Source: an uncultured Bryobacterales bacterium | Lineage (GTDB): Bacteria > Acidobacteriota > Terriglobia > Bryobacterales > UBA6623 | Assembly: GCA_951813065.1 (NCBI GenBank) | Contig: CATOTH010000009.1 | Coordinates: 666,922-730,921 of the forward strand | Length of the DNA: 64,000 nt | Direction: 5' to 3' | Shown: positions 52,511 through 61,108 of the stretch, piece after piece | How the letters are laid out: each line of letters starts with the position of its first letter | How positions within the stretch are numbered: position 1 is the first letter of the stretch | Notes under the pieces: generated by a model | Seen by the model: only the letters and a program-made list of their open reading frames with translations | Told to the model about the DNA's origin: nothing | Databases searched by the model: none | Program-made: the position numbers and the translations under genes

Positions 52511-53560
52511 ATGGACCCGGCACCAGTCACTACACCTGTCCGCGAGGCGCATCGCTTTGACGTGCGCGCACTGGAGGAGTACCTCGAGGGCCGCTTGGGA
52601 GGATTCCGCCGGCCGTGTTCCTTGAGCCAATTCGAAGGGGGCCAGTCCAATCCGACATTCCTGATCGAGAGCGGGGCCGGGCGATACGTCCTTCGCAAGA
52701 AGCCGCCCGGCGACCTACTGCCCTCGGCGCATGCGGTCGAACGCGAGTATCGCGTGATGAGAGCTCTTTACGAAACCGATGTGCCGGTCTGTTCGATGCT
52801 GCTGCAATGCGATGACAGCAGCGTTATCGGAACGCCGTTCATTGTCATGGAACACGTCCGGGGCAGGGTGTTTCACGACCCGACCCTGCCCGGAGTGAGC
52901 CCACAGGACCGCGCCGCAATTTACCAGCACATGAACGAGGTGCTCGCTGCCTTGCATTTGGTCCGCCCTGAAGATGTTGGCTTGGAAGGGTTTGGGAAGC
53001 CGGGAAACTACTATGCTCGACAGGTCAGCCGTTGGTCTCGGCAGTACGCCGCATCCAAGACGCAATCGATTCCCGCCATGGATCGATTGGCTGCGTGGCT
53101 TCCTGCCAACATCCCGATAACCGAGGAAACGCGGGTCGTGCACGGCGACTATCGTCTCGGCAACGTGATCCTGCACCCAACTAGGCCGCGAATCGAAGCC
53201 TTGCTTGACTGGGAACTGGCCACCTTGGGGGATCCTCTCGCCGACCTGGCATACAACCAGATGACGTATTACCTGCCCAGCAGGCGCAATCCGACACTAC
53301 TAGGCAATGACGCTGTTATATCGGGAATCCCGTCCAGCGAGGCCCAGCTGGACAGCTACTGTCGCCTGACCGGCAGGGATGGAATCGAGCACTGGAATTT
53401 CTACCTCGCGTTTTCGATGTTCCGTTCGGCGGCGATCGGGCAGGGCGTGTACAAGCGGGGTCTCGACGGCAACGCTAGCTCCGCCACCGCCCTCGAACTC
53501 GGCCACGAGGTCGAGTCCACCGCAAACATTGCGTGGAAGATCGCGACTGGGAACACTTGA
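52511..53560 (+). CDS. APH-fold phosphotransferase, ACAD10/11-like
   Basis: A 349-residue kinase-like protein. QFEGGQSNPTFLIESG and YVLRKKPPG form the nucleotide-binding half. VVHGDYRLGNVILHP holds the catalytic Asp and Asn, and EALLDWELATLGDPLADLAY the metal-binding Asp. This matches the aminoglycoside-phosphotransferase domain found in ACAD10/11 proteins, thought to phosphorylate 4-hydroxyacyl-CoA. The start at 52511 is by homology; the frame is open back to a GTG at 52442. Confidence 0.82.
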   Translation: MDPAPVTTPVREAHRFDVRALEEYLEGRLGGFRRPCSLSQFEGGQSNPTFLIESGAGRYVLRKKPPGDLLPSAHAVEREYRVMRALYETDVPVCSMLLQCDDSSVIGTPFIVMEHVRGRVFHDPTLPGVSPQDRAAIYQHMNEVLAALHLVRPEDVGLEGFGKPGNYYARQVSRWSRQYAASKTQSIPAMDRLAAWLPANIPITEETRVVHGDYRLGNVILHPTRPRIEALLDWELATLGDPLADLAYNQMTYYLPSRRNPTLLGNDAVISGIPSSEAQLDSYCRLTGRDGIEHWNFYLAFSMFRSAAIGQGVYKRGLDGNASSATALELGHEVESTANIAWKIATGNT

Positions 53561-53631
53561 GAACTCGCAAGTGCCTGGAAGGAAGCGCCGCCGCCTGCGT
53601 CTCAATAGTCCGGTAGACTCGAAGATAGCCG

Positions 53632-54414
53632 ATGCGCGGGATATACCAGCGGGGGATGTCTTCGGGTTTCGACATGCTGCCGCGGACGCCCTTGGTGATC
53701 AAGCGGCTCCTCTGGATCAATTTCATCCTCTGGTTTGTCTTCGCGGTCGCGATTGCCACGCGGTCCGCTGCAGGAGTCTCGATCTTTCGCTGGCTCAGCC
53801 TCGCACCGGCAGTGTTCTTGCGAGGCGCGATCTGGCAGCCCGTCAGCTACATGTTCCTGCACGATCCCGGCGGATTGTGGCATGTGGGGCTCAACCTTTT
53901 CGCGCTATGGATGTTCGGGGGCACGCTCGCCCGCGACTGGGGTGATAAGCGTTTCCTGCACTTCTACTTGATTTGTGGGGCCGGGGCTGGCTTGGCGGAC
54001 GTTGTTGCACGGATAATGACCGGATCGGCCCACGTGCCGACCATCGGCGCTTCTGGGGCTGTCCTTGCGGTCGTCACGGCTTTTGCTGTCACATATCCGA
54101 ATACTCCGATACTCGTCTCGTTCATCTTGCCAGTTCCAGCTTGGGTCATCGCGGTGGGATATGCCGCCATCAACCTCCTGGGCGCGGTCCAAGACTTTTC
54201 CCGCGGAGGGGATCCGTCTGGGACGGCGTTCACCGTCCATTTGGCGGGAATGGCCCTCGGATTCTACTTCGTGCGTCGCCGGGCCGGTCTGCCAAGCCTC
54301 CCCTCCTGGGATTTCGAAGCCCGCAGGCGTGAACGAAAGCTCCGGAGGGCTCGGCAGAAATTCGAAGTCTACATGCGTAAACGCGACGACGACAACGATC
54401 CTTGGGTGCAGTGA
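53632..54414 (+). CDS. Rhomboid-family intramembrane serine protease
   Basis: A 260-residue inner-membrane protein with six or so helices. Rhomboid signs are HVGLNLFALWMFGG (HxxxN in the second helix), GASGAVLAV (catalytic Ser in GxSG) and TVHLAGMALGFYF (catalytic His with HxxG). A charged, coiled tail (RRRERKLRRARQKFEVYMRK) extends into the cytosol. The Ser/His dyad is intact, so the enzyme should cleave membrane helices. The start may instead be 53656. Confidence 0.85.
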   Translation: MRGIYQRGMSSGFDMLPRTPLVIKRLLWINFILWFVFAVAIATRSAAGVSIFRWLSLAPAVFLRGAIWQPVSYMFLHDPGGLWHVGLNLFALWMFGGTLARDWGDKRFLHFYLICGAGAGLADVVARIMTGSAHVPTIGASGAVLAVVTAFAVTYPNTPILVSFILPVPAWVIAVGYAAINLLGAVQDFSRGGDPSGTAFTVHLAGMALGFYFVRRRAGLPSLPSWDFEARRRERKLRRARQKFEVYMRKRDDDNDPWVQ

Positions 54415-54489
54415 CCTGCGTTCAGTCCGGGGCATGGTGGAGTTGCCGATCCACGTCGACCGTAGTGCCTGGTAGGGTTTCCGGGTGCT

Positions 54490-54518
54490 TTGACTACCCG
54501 GACGCTTGATAGTACAAT
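54490..54518 (+). promoter_or_regulatory. Sigma-70-type promoter of tatA
   Basis: TTGACT (54490-54495), a 17-nt spacer and TACAAT (54513-54518). The tatA ATG is at 54534, so the leader would be only about 9 nt, and the AAGGGG at 54521-54526 would lie at the very 5' end of the message. Confidence 0.7.
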
Positions 54519-54533
54519 CCAAGGGGTACCGCA

Positions 54534-54755
54534 ATGGAAAACCTAGAACCGCTCCCGGCCATGATCTTCGGCCCGATTGGCATGCAAGAACTGCTGATCG
54601 TGCTCGTGATCGCGGTACTGATCTTCGGTGGCAAGAAAATTCCCGAGCTCGGACGCGGGCTTGGCGATGGCATCCGGCAGTTCAAGTCTTCGCTCAAGGG
54701 CGAGGACGAAGAGCCGGCTACCGCCAAAGCCGACGACGCCGCCAAGGGTTCCTGA
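54534..54755 (+). CDS. tatA: Sec-independent protein translocase subunit TatA
   Basis: The pore-forming subunit of the twin-arginine translocase, 73 residues. FGPIGMQELLIVLVIAVLIF is the single membrane helix, followed by the hinge GGKKIPELGRGLGDGI, an amphipathic helix and an acidic tail. Other tat genes are not in the window. It serves the Tat-type leaders predicted on MsrP, one sulfatase and the propeller protein. Confidence 0.93.
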   Translation: MENLEPLPAMIFGPIGMQELLIVLVIAVLIFGGKKIPELGRGLGDGIRQFKSSLKGEDEEPATAKADDAAKGS

Positions 54756-54865
54756 CTCCAACCTCCCGGCGGGGGTCGCATGACCGGCCGGTACGGGCTA
54801 CTGGTCGTCTCGCGGCCTTGGGCTCTAGCTTCCCATGCGTGTCGCGCGCACAAGAAGTCCGTAGT

Positions 54866-54894
54866 GCGCCAATGAAACGGATTGGCGCTAGAAT
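54866..54894 (+). promoter_or_regulatory. Palindromic operator overlapping a promoter before trmFO
   Basis: A perfect inverted repeat GCGCCAAT (54866-54873) and ATTGGCGC (54881-54888) is directly followed by TAGAAT (54889-54894), a good -10 box. The palindrome would occupy the -35 and spacer region, as expected of a repressor site. It is about 95 bp before the trmFO start. Confidence 0.5.
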
Positions 54895-54988
54895 GTTTCC
54901 GTAGCGGGGAGTTCGCTCCGAGCAGGCGCTCCACGCCACTGGAAGGGGCGGTCGGCCGAAATGGCCGTCGCCAAAGGATGGCACGCAA

Positions 54989-56341
54989 GTGATCCCGAGA
55001 CCCATCCATGTAATCGGAGGGGGGCTGGCTGGACCTGAAGCCGCGCTGCAGGTCGCCAGGCACGGATTGCCAGTGACGCTGCATGAGATGCGTCCTCACC
55101 GGCGGACCCCTGCGCACCAAACAGACAATTTAGGGGAGCTAGTTTGCAGCAATTCGCTAAAGACCGAGACGGCCGGCAGCGCCCCTTGGCTGCTGAAGGA
55201 AGAGTTGCGGCGGATGGGATCTGTTTCGATACAGGTTGCGGAGGTTTCGAGAATACCAGGCGGCACTGCCCTGACTGTTGATCGCGTCGCCTTTGCCACG
55301 GCCCTCACGACCGCCGTGAACGACGAGGGGCTGATCCAGGTCGAGCGCGAAGAGATTACCGAGTTGCCAGAAACGGGTGACGAGCTCTGGGTCGTGGCGA
55401 CGGGGCCATTGACAAGCGACGCCCTTGCAGATTCGATCGTCAGGCACACCGGCCAGGAACGGCTCTTCTTCCATGACGCGATCAGTCCGATCGTCGACGC
55501 CGAGACAATCGATCACTCGGTCGTATACAGGGGGTCGCGCTATGGCCAATCGCTCGATGGCACCGACGACTACATCAACTGTCCGTTCTCGCGCGAGCAG
55601 TATGAAAGCTTTCTTCATGCGCTCCTCGCGGCCGAGCAGCATCGTTCCCAGGATTTTGACAACCCGAACTATTTCGAGGGCTGCCTGCCAATCGAGGAAC
55701 TCGCTAGGCGTGGGCCGGACACCCTGCGGTTCGGACCGATGAAGCCAGTCGGCTTGCGTGATCCGCGAACGGGGCAAGGGGCGTACGCGGTTGTCCAACT
55801 CCGCCAGGAAGATGCCCGGGCCGGCTCCTACAATATCGTCGGATTTCAAAACCATCTCAAGTACGGAGAGCAGAAGAAGCTGCTGCGCATGGTCCCCGGC
55901 CTGGAACGGGCCGAGTTCCTCCGATACGGACAGATTCACCGCAACACCTACATCAACGCACCGGCATTAATTCTCCCCACCCTCCAATGGAAAGAGCATC
56001 TGCACATCCTGTTCGCGGGCCAGATCTCGGGTGTCGAAGGCTATGTCGAATCGATCGCGACGGGCTTGGTTGCAGGCTGGAACGCTGCCCGGCTGGCAAT
56101 CGGGGAGGACCCCCTCGAATGGCCCCGCCAAACGGCCCACGGATCGTTGTGCCGGTATGTTTCGGGTGCTAGTCCGGAGAACTACCAGCCCGCCAATATC
56201 ACGTTCGACCTCCTGCCAGCGCCATCGCCCCAACTGCGCCGCAAGTACGGAAAGAGGAAGCGGGAGCGTCGCATGCATCAATGCGAGATGGGCCTCGCAG
56301 CCCTCACGGAATTCCTGAATGCCAGTCGAGCAGCAGCCTGA
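54989..56341 (+). CDS. trmFO: tRNA m5U54 methyltransferase, folate/FAD-dependent
   Basis: Methylates U54 of the T-loop of tRNA using methylenetetrahydrofolate and FADH2. The 450 residues show the FAD site HVIGGGLAGPEAA, LHEMRPHRRTPAH, LVCSNSLKTE, YINCPFSREQYE, FEGCLPIEELARRG, LRFGPMKPVGL and GQISGVEGYVES. The start codon is GTG. Its end overlaps the xerC-like gene by 23 bp; this trmFO-recombinase order is also found in other phyla. Confidence 0.95.
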   Translation: MIPRPIHVIGGGLAGPEAALQVARHGLPVTLHEMRPHRRTPAHQTDNLGELVCSNSLKTETAGSAPWLLKEELRRMGSVSIQVAEVSRIPGGTALTVDRVAFATALTTAVNDEGLIQVEREEITELPETGDELWVVATGPLTSDALADSIVRHTGQERLFFHDAISPIVDAETIDHSVVYRGSRYGQSLDGTDDYINCPFSREQYESFLHALLAAEQHRSQDFDNPNYFEGCLPIEELARRGPDTLRFGPMKPVGLRDPRTGQGAYAVVQLRQEDARAGSYNIVGFQNHLKYGEQKKLLRMVPGLERAEFLRYGQIHRNTYINAPALILPTLQWKEHLHILFAGQISGVEGYVESIATGLVAGWNAARLAIGEDPLEWPRQTAHGSLCRYVSGASPENYQPANITFDLLPAPSPQLRRKYGKRKRERRMHQCEMGLAALTEFLNASRAAA

Positions 56342-57263
56342 ACGCGCCGTGGCCCCGATGGCCGAGCGATTCCTGCAATCGCTACGCCGCCGCAATGCCT
56401 CGGAGAACACCGTCCTCAGTTACGGCAAGGACCTAGCGCTGTTTGCCGAGCACTTCGTTGCCGGTGGTAACCCCGATTTCTCAATCGACGATGTTACCGG
56501 GCACACGATCCGCGAATTCATGTCCGAGGGCCTGGGTCGAGGACTGACACGGGCGACCGTAGCGCGGCGCCTCTCGGCCTTGCGCGCGTTCTTTGACTTC
56601 CTGGTTCAAGAGGAGGGCCTGCCGAGGAATCCGGCACGAAGCGTCGCCTCGCCGAAGATCCCCAAGAAACTGCCCTCGGTCATGACACCGGAGGAAGCGA
56701 ACCAGTTCGTTGACAGTGTGAAGTGCGACGGCAATCGGGTCCAATCACAGGACAAGGTCGTGCGCGACCGGCTCATCTTGGAACTGCTCTACGGCACAGG
56801 ACTGCGTGTCAGCGAACTCGTGGGGCTGGACGTTGATGACATCGACCGGAGGGAGCGGTGGATCAACGTGAGGGGCAAGGGGCGCAAGGAGCGGCAGGTG
56901 CCGTTCGGTGAAAAAGCCGGCGCCGCGCTCGACCGTTATCTAGAGGACCGCGCCAGACTGAAGGCCCCTCGCGAGATCAGGGCCCTGTTCGTGCACCGAT
57001 GGGGACGCAGGTTTCGGCGACTGACCGCACGCAGCGTCGGTTTGATCCTGAAGAAATACGCCACGGCCTTCAACGGTGATCCCGCCCTGCACCCGCATTC
57101 GTTGCGTCACGCATTCGCGACCCACTTGCTTTCGGAAGGGGCTGACCTGCGTGCGATTCAAGAGTTGCTGGGACACGCAAATCTCTCTACTACACAAAAG
57201 TACACGCAACTCTCAATTGAACACTTGATGAGAGTCTACGATTCCGCCCATCCCAAGTCATAA
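56319..57263 (+). CDS. XerC/XerD-type tyrosine recombinase
   Basis: Site-specific recombinase for chromosome-dimer resolution, 314 residues. The N-terminal core-binding domain includes NTVLSYGKDLALFAEHF. The catalytic residues are in order: Arg in YGTGLRVSELVGL, Lys in VRGKGRKERQVPF, His/Arg in HPHSLRHAFATHLL, His in LGHANLST and the nucleophile Tyr in TTQKYTQLS. Length and lack of flanking phage genes favour a housekeeping XerC/D over a phage integrase. It overlaps trmFO. Confidence 0.9.
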   Translation: MPVEQQPERAVAPMAERFLQSLRRRNASENTVLSYGKDLALFAEHFVAGGNPDFSIDDVTGHTIREFMSEGLGRGLTRATVARRLSALRAFFDFLVQEEGLPRNPARSVASPKIPKKLPSVMTPEEANQFVDSVKCDGNRVQSQDKVVRDRLILELLYGTGLRVSELVGLDVDDIDRRERWINVRGKGRKERQVPFGEKAGAALDRYLEDRARLKAPREIRALFVHRWGRRFRRLTARSVGLILKKYATAFNGDPALHPHSLRHAFATHLLSEGADLRAIQELLGHANLSTTQKYTQLSIEHLMRVYDSAHPKS

Positions 57264-57483
57264 GGGGCACCATCCGCTTCCAGCGAACTCGAGCGAAGCA
57301 GCGCGGAAGGCAACCCGTGCGACCACGCAGTGACTCGGACTGGTTGTCTATTCCGTGCCGTTCAAGCGCAGGGACTGCGGTTCCATAGCCGCCCCCGCGC
57401 TACAGTGGGACCAATACGCCTTATACTTCCGCCTCCCGACTCTGCGAAGCGCTTCCCGGGCAGCGGAGGAATCCAACGCTCGC

Positions 57484-58923
57484 ATGCCGAAACGGACGCT
57501 CTTCCTAAACCCGCCGTCGTACGAGGGCTTCGATGGCGGCGCCAGCTCCCGTTGGCCCGCCACGCGCGAGATCGAGTCCTATTGGTACCCGGTCTGGCTT
57601 TGCTACCCCGCTGGAATGATTCCTGACAGCAGGGTCCTCGACGCTCCGCCTCACGGGGTCACGCCCGACCAGGTGACTGGAATGGCGGATGAATACGAAT
57701 TCTTGGTGCTCTTCACATCGACACCCGGATTCGCCAACGACTGCGCTCTCGCCGAGACAATGAAGGCATCCAATCCGGACCTCGAAATTTGCTTCGTCGG
57801 TCCACATGTCGGAGCCCGACCGGAGGAGAGCTTACGGAATTGCCCAGCAATCGATTTCGTTGTGCGCAAGGAATTTGACTACCAAGTTGTCGAGTTCGCG
57901 AACGGCAAGCCCTATCCCGAGCTGGGCGGCGTCAGCTACAGAACGCTGGACGGCCGGATCGCCCACAACCCCGACATTCCGCAGATCGAAGATCTCGACG
58001 CCCTTCCTTGGGTCGCTCCGGTCTACAAGCAGAATCTTGACGTCGAGCGATACAACGTCCCCTTCCTAAAACATCCATTCGTGTCGTTTTATACAGCCCG
58101 TGGCTGTCCCGCGCTGTGTTCTTTCTGCCTGTGGCCACAGACGATTTCGGGTCACAGGTGGCGTACCCGTTCGGCCGAGAACGTCGCGGCGGAAGTGAAA
58201 TGGACGCTGGAGAACATCCCGGGAATCGCGGAAATCTTCTTCGACGACGATACGTTCAACATCCGCAAAGACCGAGTGATCGAACTTTGTGCCAAGCTCA
58301 AGCCTCTCGACTTCACATGGTCATGTACCTCCCGTGTGAACGTCGACTACGAGACACTCAAAGCAATGCGGGATGCGGGATGCAGATTGCTCATTGTGGG
58401 CTACGAGTCCGGAGACCCGGGGATCCTGCGCAACATCAAGAAGGGCGCCACGGTGGAGAGGGCGTTGCACTTCACGCGAGACGCGCACAAACTCGGCCTT
58501 ACGATCCATGGTGACTTCATCATCGGCTTGCCCGGGGAGACTCGAGAGACGATCCGTCGCTCCCTGGAATTCGCCAAGAGACTCGACACGGAAACGATCC
58601 AGGTCTCGCTCGCCCATCCGTATCCAGGTACATCGTTCTACGATCAAGCCGTGGCGAACGGCTGGCTCACGTCGGACTCGATGACTGACGAGGCGGGCCA
58701 CCAACTGCCGAACATTCGCTATGCCGATCTTGAGCAGCGGGAAATCCTGCAATGGGTCGAACGGTTCTACGATGAGTACTACTTCCGTCCGCGCGCCGCT
58801 TGGCGGATCGTCCGTAAGTCCATCTTTGACGGAAAAGAACGTCGGCGGCTGGCGAAGGAAGCCCGGGAGTATCTCGCGCTGAGGGCAAAACGTAAGCGGT
58901 ATGCCGCCCAAGCCAGCTCCTAG
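57484..58923 (+). CDS. hpnJ: Hopanoid biosynthesis radical SAM protein HpnJ
   Basis: A B12-binding-domain radical SAM enzyme, 479 residues, matching HpnJ from its first residues (MPKRTLFLNPPSYEGFDGGA). TARGCPALCSFCLWPQ holds the CxxxCxxC cluster. HpnJ is linked to making the cyclitol ether head group of hopanoids. The start at 57484 is set by this match; the frame is open back to 57355 but is not family-like. hpnA-like is 29 kb away, and the squalene-hopene cyclase is not in the window. Confidence 0.88.
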   Translation: MPKRTLFLNPPSYEGFDGGASSRWPATREIESYWYPVWLCYPAGMIPDSRVLDAPPHGVTPDQVTGMADEYEFLVLFTSTPGFANDCALAETMKASNPDLEICFVGPHVGARPEESLRNCPAIDFVVRKEFDYQVVEFANGKPYPELGGVSYRTLDGRIAHNPDIPQIEDLDALPWVAPVYKQNLDVERYNVPFLKHPFVSFYTARGCPALCSFCLWPQTISGHRWRTRSAENVAAEVKWTLENIPGIAEIFFDDDTFNIRKDRVIELCAKLKPLDFTWSCTSRVNVDYETLKAMRDAGCRLLIVGYESGDPGILRNIKKGATVERALHFTRDAHKLGLTIHGDFIIGLPGETRETIRRSLEFAKRLDTETIQVSLAHPYPGTSFYDQAVANGWLTSDSMTDEAGHQLPNIRYADLEQREILQWVERFYDEYYFRPRAAWRIVRKSIFDGKERRRLAKEAREYLALRAKRKRYAAQASS

Positions 58924-58997
58924 GGGCTGGAATCCGGACCATCCGGTCCCCTGTCACTGGAGGCGGCTGAACCGCGAAGATGGAACGGCAGCACAAG

Positions 58998-59043
58998 TTT
59001 TCCACAGCTGTTGTGGAAAAACCTTGTGATTTCCTGTGGAAAA
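58998..59043. other. Cluster of three DnaA-box-like 9-mers
   Basis: TTTTCCACA (58998-59006, plus), its complement TGTGGAAAA (59012-59020) and again TGTGGAAAA (59035-59043) all match the TTWTNCACA consensus. The first two form a perfect 9-bp inverted repeat with a 5-nt loop. The cluster lies between convergent genes and could be a DnaA-titration or regulatory site, a bidirectional terminator, or chance. Confidence 0.45.
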
Positions 59044-59090
59044 CTCGGCATGTGGGTCTCGGTCGCACCTCAAGCGGATGTCTACCATCG

Positions 59091-60953
59091 TTAGTTGGGA
59101 CCGGCAAGCTTCGTTGAGAAGTGATGAATCAAGTACATCGCGAGTACGACTCCCGCGAGTGAAAGACCCATGCTGTCCGCGAGAACGATTGGAATCTCCG
59201 TATCCGTCGCAACCGTCTTCGGAATTGCGATCAGGATTCCCGCGATCGCTTCGCCGGCGATCAGGCCTGAAGAAATCAGCACGCCATTCTGGCTAGCCCT
59301 CTCGGAACGCTTCTTCAGTTGCGACGAGATCAATCCCCCAAGGAAGATCGGAACCATCAATGAAATCGGCAGGTAGATCCCCACTGCCACCGGCATCACA
59401 TGCGCCCTGAAACGACTCCCCGCGCGCTCAAGGAACCCGTCTAGGACTAAGAGTCCTACGGCAATTGCCGCCCCGATCCAGACTAGGCTCCACGGCAGAG
59501 CGGCGTCACCGAAGAGTCCGTCCGCGATAGAAGCAAACAGAGTCGCCTGCGGGGCGCGTAGGGAGCCGGGTGCATCCGTTCCGATGCCGTAAGCGTTGTG
59601 CAGCAGGGTCAGCACCGGAGCGATTGCGAAGATTGGAATGACCACGCCCACGATCTGGGCGAGTTGCTGTTTGGCGGGCGTGGCGCCAACCAGGTGACCT
59701 GTCTTCAGGTCTTGGGATGTGTCTCCAGCGGTGGCAGCGGCACAACACACGATGCTGGCCACCCCCAACGCTCCGAGGATTCCCGCGCTTCCGGACATTC
59801 CCAAGATGAGCAACACGACCGACGAGAACATGAGGGCACAGATCGTCATCCCCGAAATCGGGTTATTCGATGAACCCACCAATCCGCAGATATAGCTGGA
59901 AACGGCCGCAAAAAAGAGCGAGGCGATGATCATCACGATGCCCGCTGTGATGGCGATGGTCATCGAGCCAGTCACCATCTTGTAGACAACGAACGTCCCG
60001 ACAGCCACAAAAGCGAGCAGTGCTCCGACCGCCGTCTTCGGCATATCCAGGTCGGTCCGGGCCGTGGCTTGGTGAGCCTTTCCGATGCTCCCGAGAAGCT
60101 GTTTCACCGCTCTTGCGATGCCCTTCCGGATCTTCCACATCGAGGAGAGCCCGCCCACGATCATGGCCCCTACACCCATGTAGCGAATCTGTCCGCTCCA
60201 GGCAGCCCACGCTGCATCGAGCACCGAGCCCTCGGGCATTGGGTTTTGCAGGTAGTAGACCGGGATGCAAATTGTCCACGCGATGAGGCTTCCGGCCAGC
60301 GCGGCCACCCCAATCTCGATACCGACGATGACGCCGACGCCAAGAAGCGCCACGGAAACGTCCGTGCCGGCGTACAGAACCGTCCCACCCAAGCGCCAAG
60401 CGTATTCGGCCGTGGCCCGAAACACGCTGACCAAGCCCGAGAGAGACTTGAACACCAAGCCTCCGCCAAGGGAAGCGATGACCATCCGCAAGGGACTTCC
60501 GCCAGCTTGGCCGGCTTCGAGCACTCGCGCGCACGCGACGCCCTCGGGATAAATCAGATCCTTGTCCTCTACGATCAGGACGCGCCGCAGCGGAATCATG
60601 AACAGGATCCCTAGCAAGCCCCCAAGAAGGCCAATCAGCGAGACCTGCCAAAACGGGAAGTCGGTCCATACACCAGTGATGATCAAGGCCGGAACGGTAA
60701 AGATGATTCCGGCCGCTACGGCCTCACCGGCTGATGCAATCGTCTGAACGATGTTGTTCTCGCGAACAGTGCCGCCGCCGAACATGCCTCGCAGAACGCC
60801 CATTGAAATGATTGCCGCCGGAATGCTTCCTGACACTGTCATACCCGCATAGAGGCCGAGATAGGTGTTCGCCGCGGTCAGAACCGTTCCAATCACCAGT
60901 CCCATGAGCAATGCCCTGAGCGTGAATTCGGAAATGACGGCTTGTTGTTTCAT
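59091..60953 (-). CDS. OPT-family oligopeptide transporter
   Basis: A 620-residue membrane protein with about 14-16 helices. The family N-terminus is clear: EFTLRALLMGLVIGTVLTAA, NTYLGLYAGMTVSGSIPAA, VRENNIVQTIASAGEAVAAG and YPEGVACARVLEAG. Members carry peptides or metal chelates. The start at 60953 is set by this match; the frame is open to 61079. It is divergent from the dehydrogenase gene at 61109. Confidence 0.92.
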   Translation of the reverse strand: MKQQAVISEFTLRALLMGLVIGTVLTAANTYLGLYAGMTVSGSIPAAIISMGVLRGMFGGGTVRENNIVQTIASAGEAVAAGIIFTVPALIITGVWTDFPFWQVSLIGLLGGLLGILFMIPLRRVLIVEDKDLIYPEGVACARVLEAGQAGGSPLRMVIASLGGGLVFKSLSGLVSVFRATAEYAWRLGGTVLYAGTDVSVALLGVGVIVGIEIGVAALAGSLIAWTICIPVYYLQNPMPEGSVLDAAWAAWSGQIRYMGVGAMIVGGLSSMWKIRKGIARAVKQLLGSIGKAHQATARTDLDMPKTAVGALLAFVAVGTFVVYKMVTGSMTIAITAGIVMIIASLFFAAVSSYICGLVGSSNNPISGMTICALMFSSVVLLILGMSGSAGILGALGVASIVCCAAATAGDTSQDLKTGHLVGATPAKQQLAQIVGVVIPIFAIAPVLTLLHNAYGIGTDAPGSLRAPQATLFASIADGLFGDAALPWSLVWIGAAIAVGLLVLDGFLERAGSRFRAHVMPVAVGIYLPISLMVPIFLGGLISSQLKKRSERASQNGVLISSGLIAGEAIAGILIAIPKTVATDTEIPIVLADSMGLSLAGVVLAMYLIHHFSTKLAGPN

Positions 60954-61108
60954 GGCAGTCCCAGCGAGGTCCGCGGTGCCCGAGCGGGAACTCTTGAGTC
61001 TAGCCCAGAGGGGTTGCTTGTTGGACTTCGGGCCTGTATGCCAAGACCAGTGACCGCTCCGCTCAGATCGGATGTACAAGTCAGACTACAATTGTTTGGG
61101 AATCCCCA

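Noticed and set aside
58924..59090. Chromosome origin
   Set aside because: Three DnaA-like boxes exist, but there is no AT-rich unwinding region and no dnaA, dnaN or gyrB nearby; reported only as a DnaA-box cluster.
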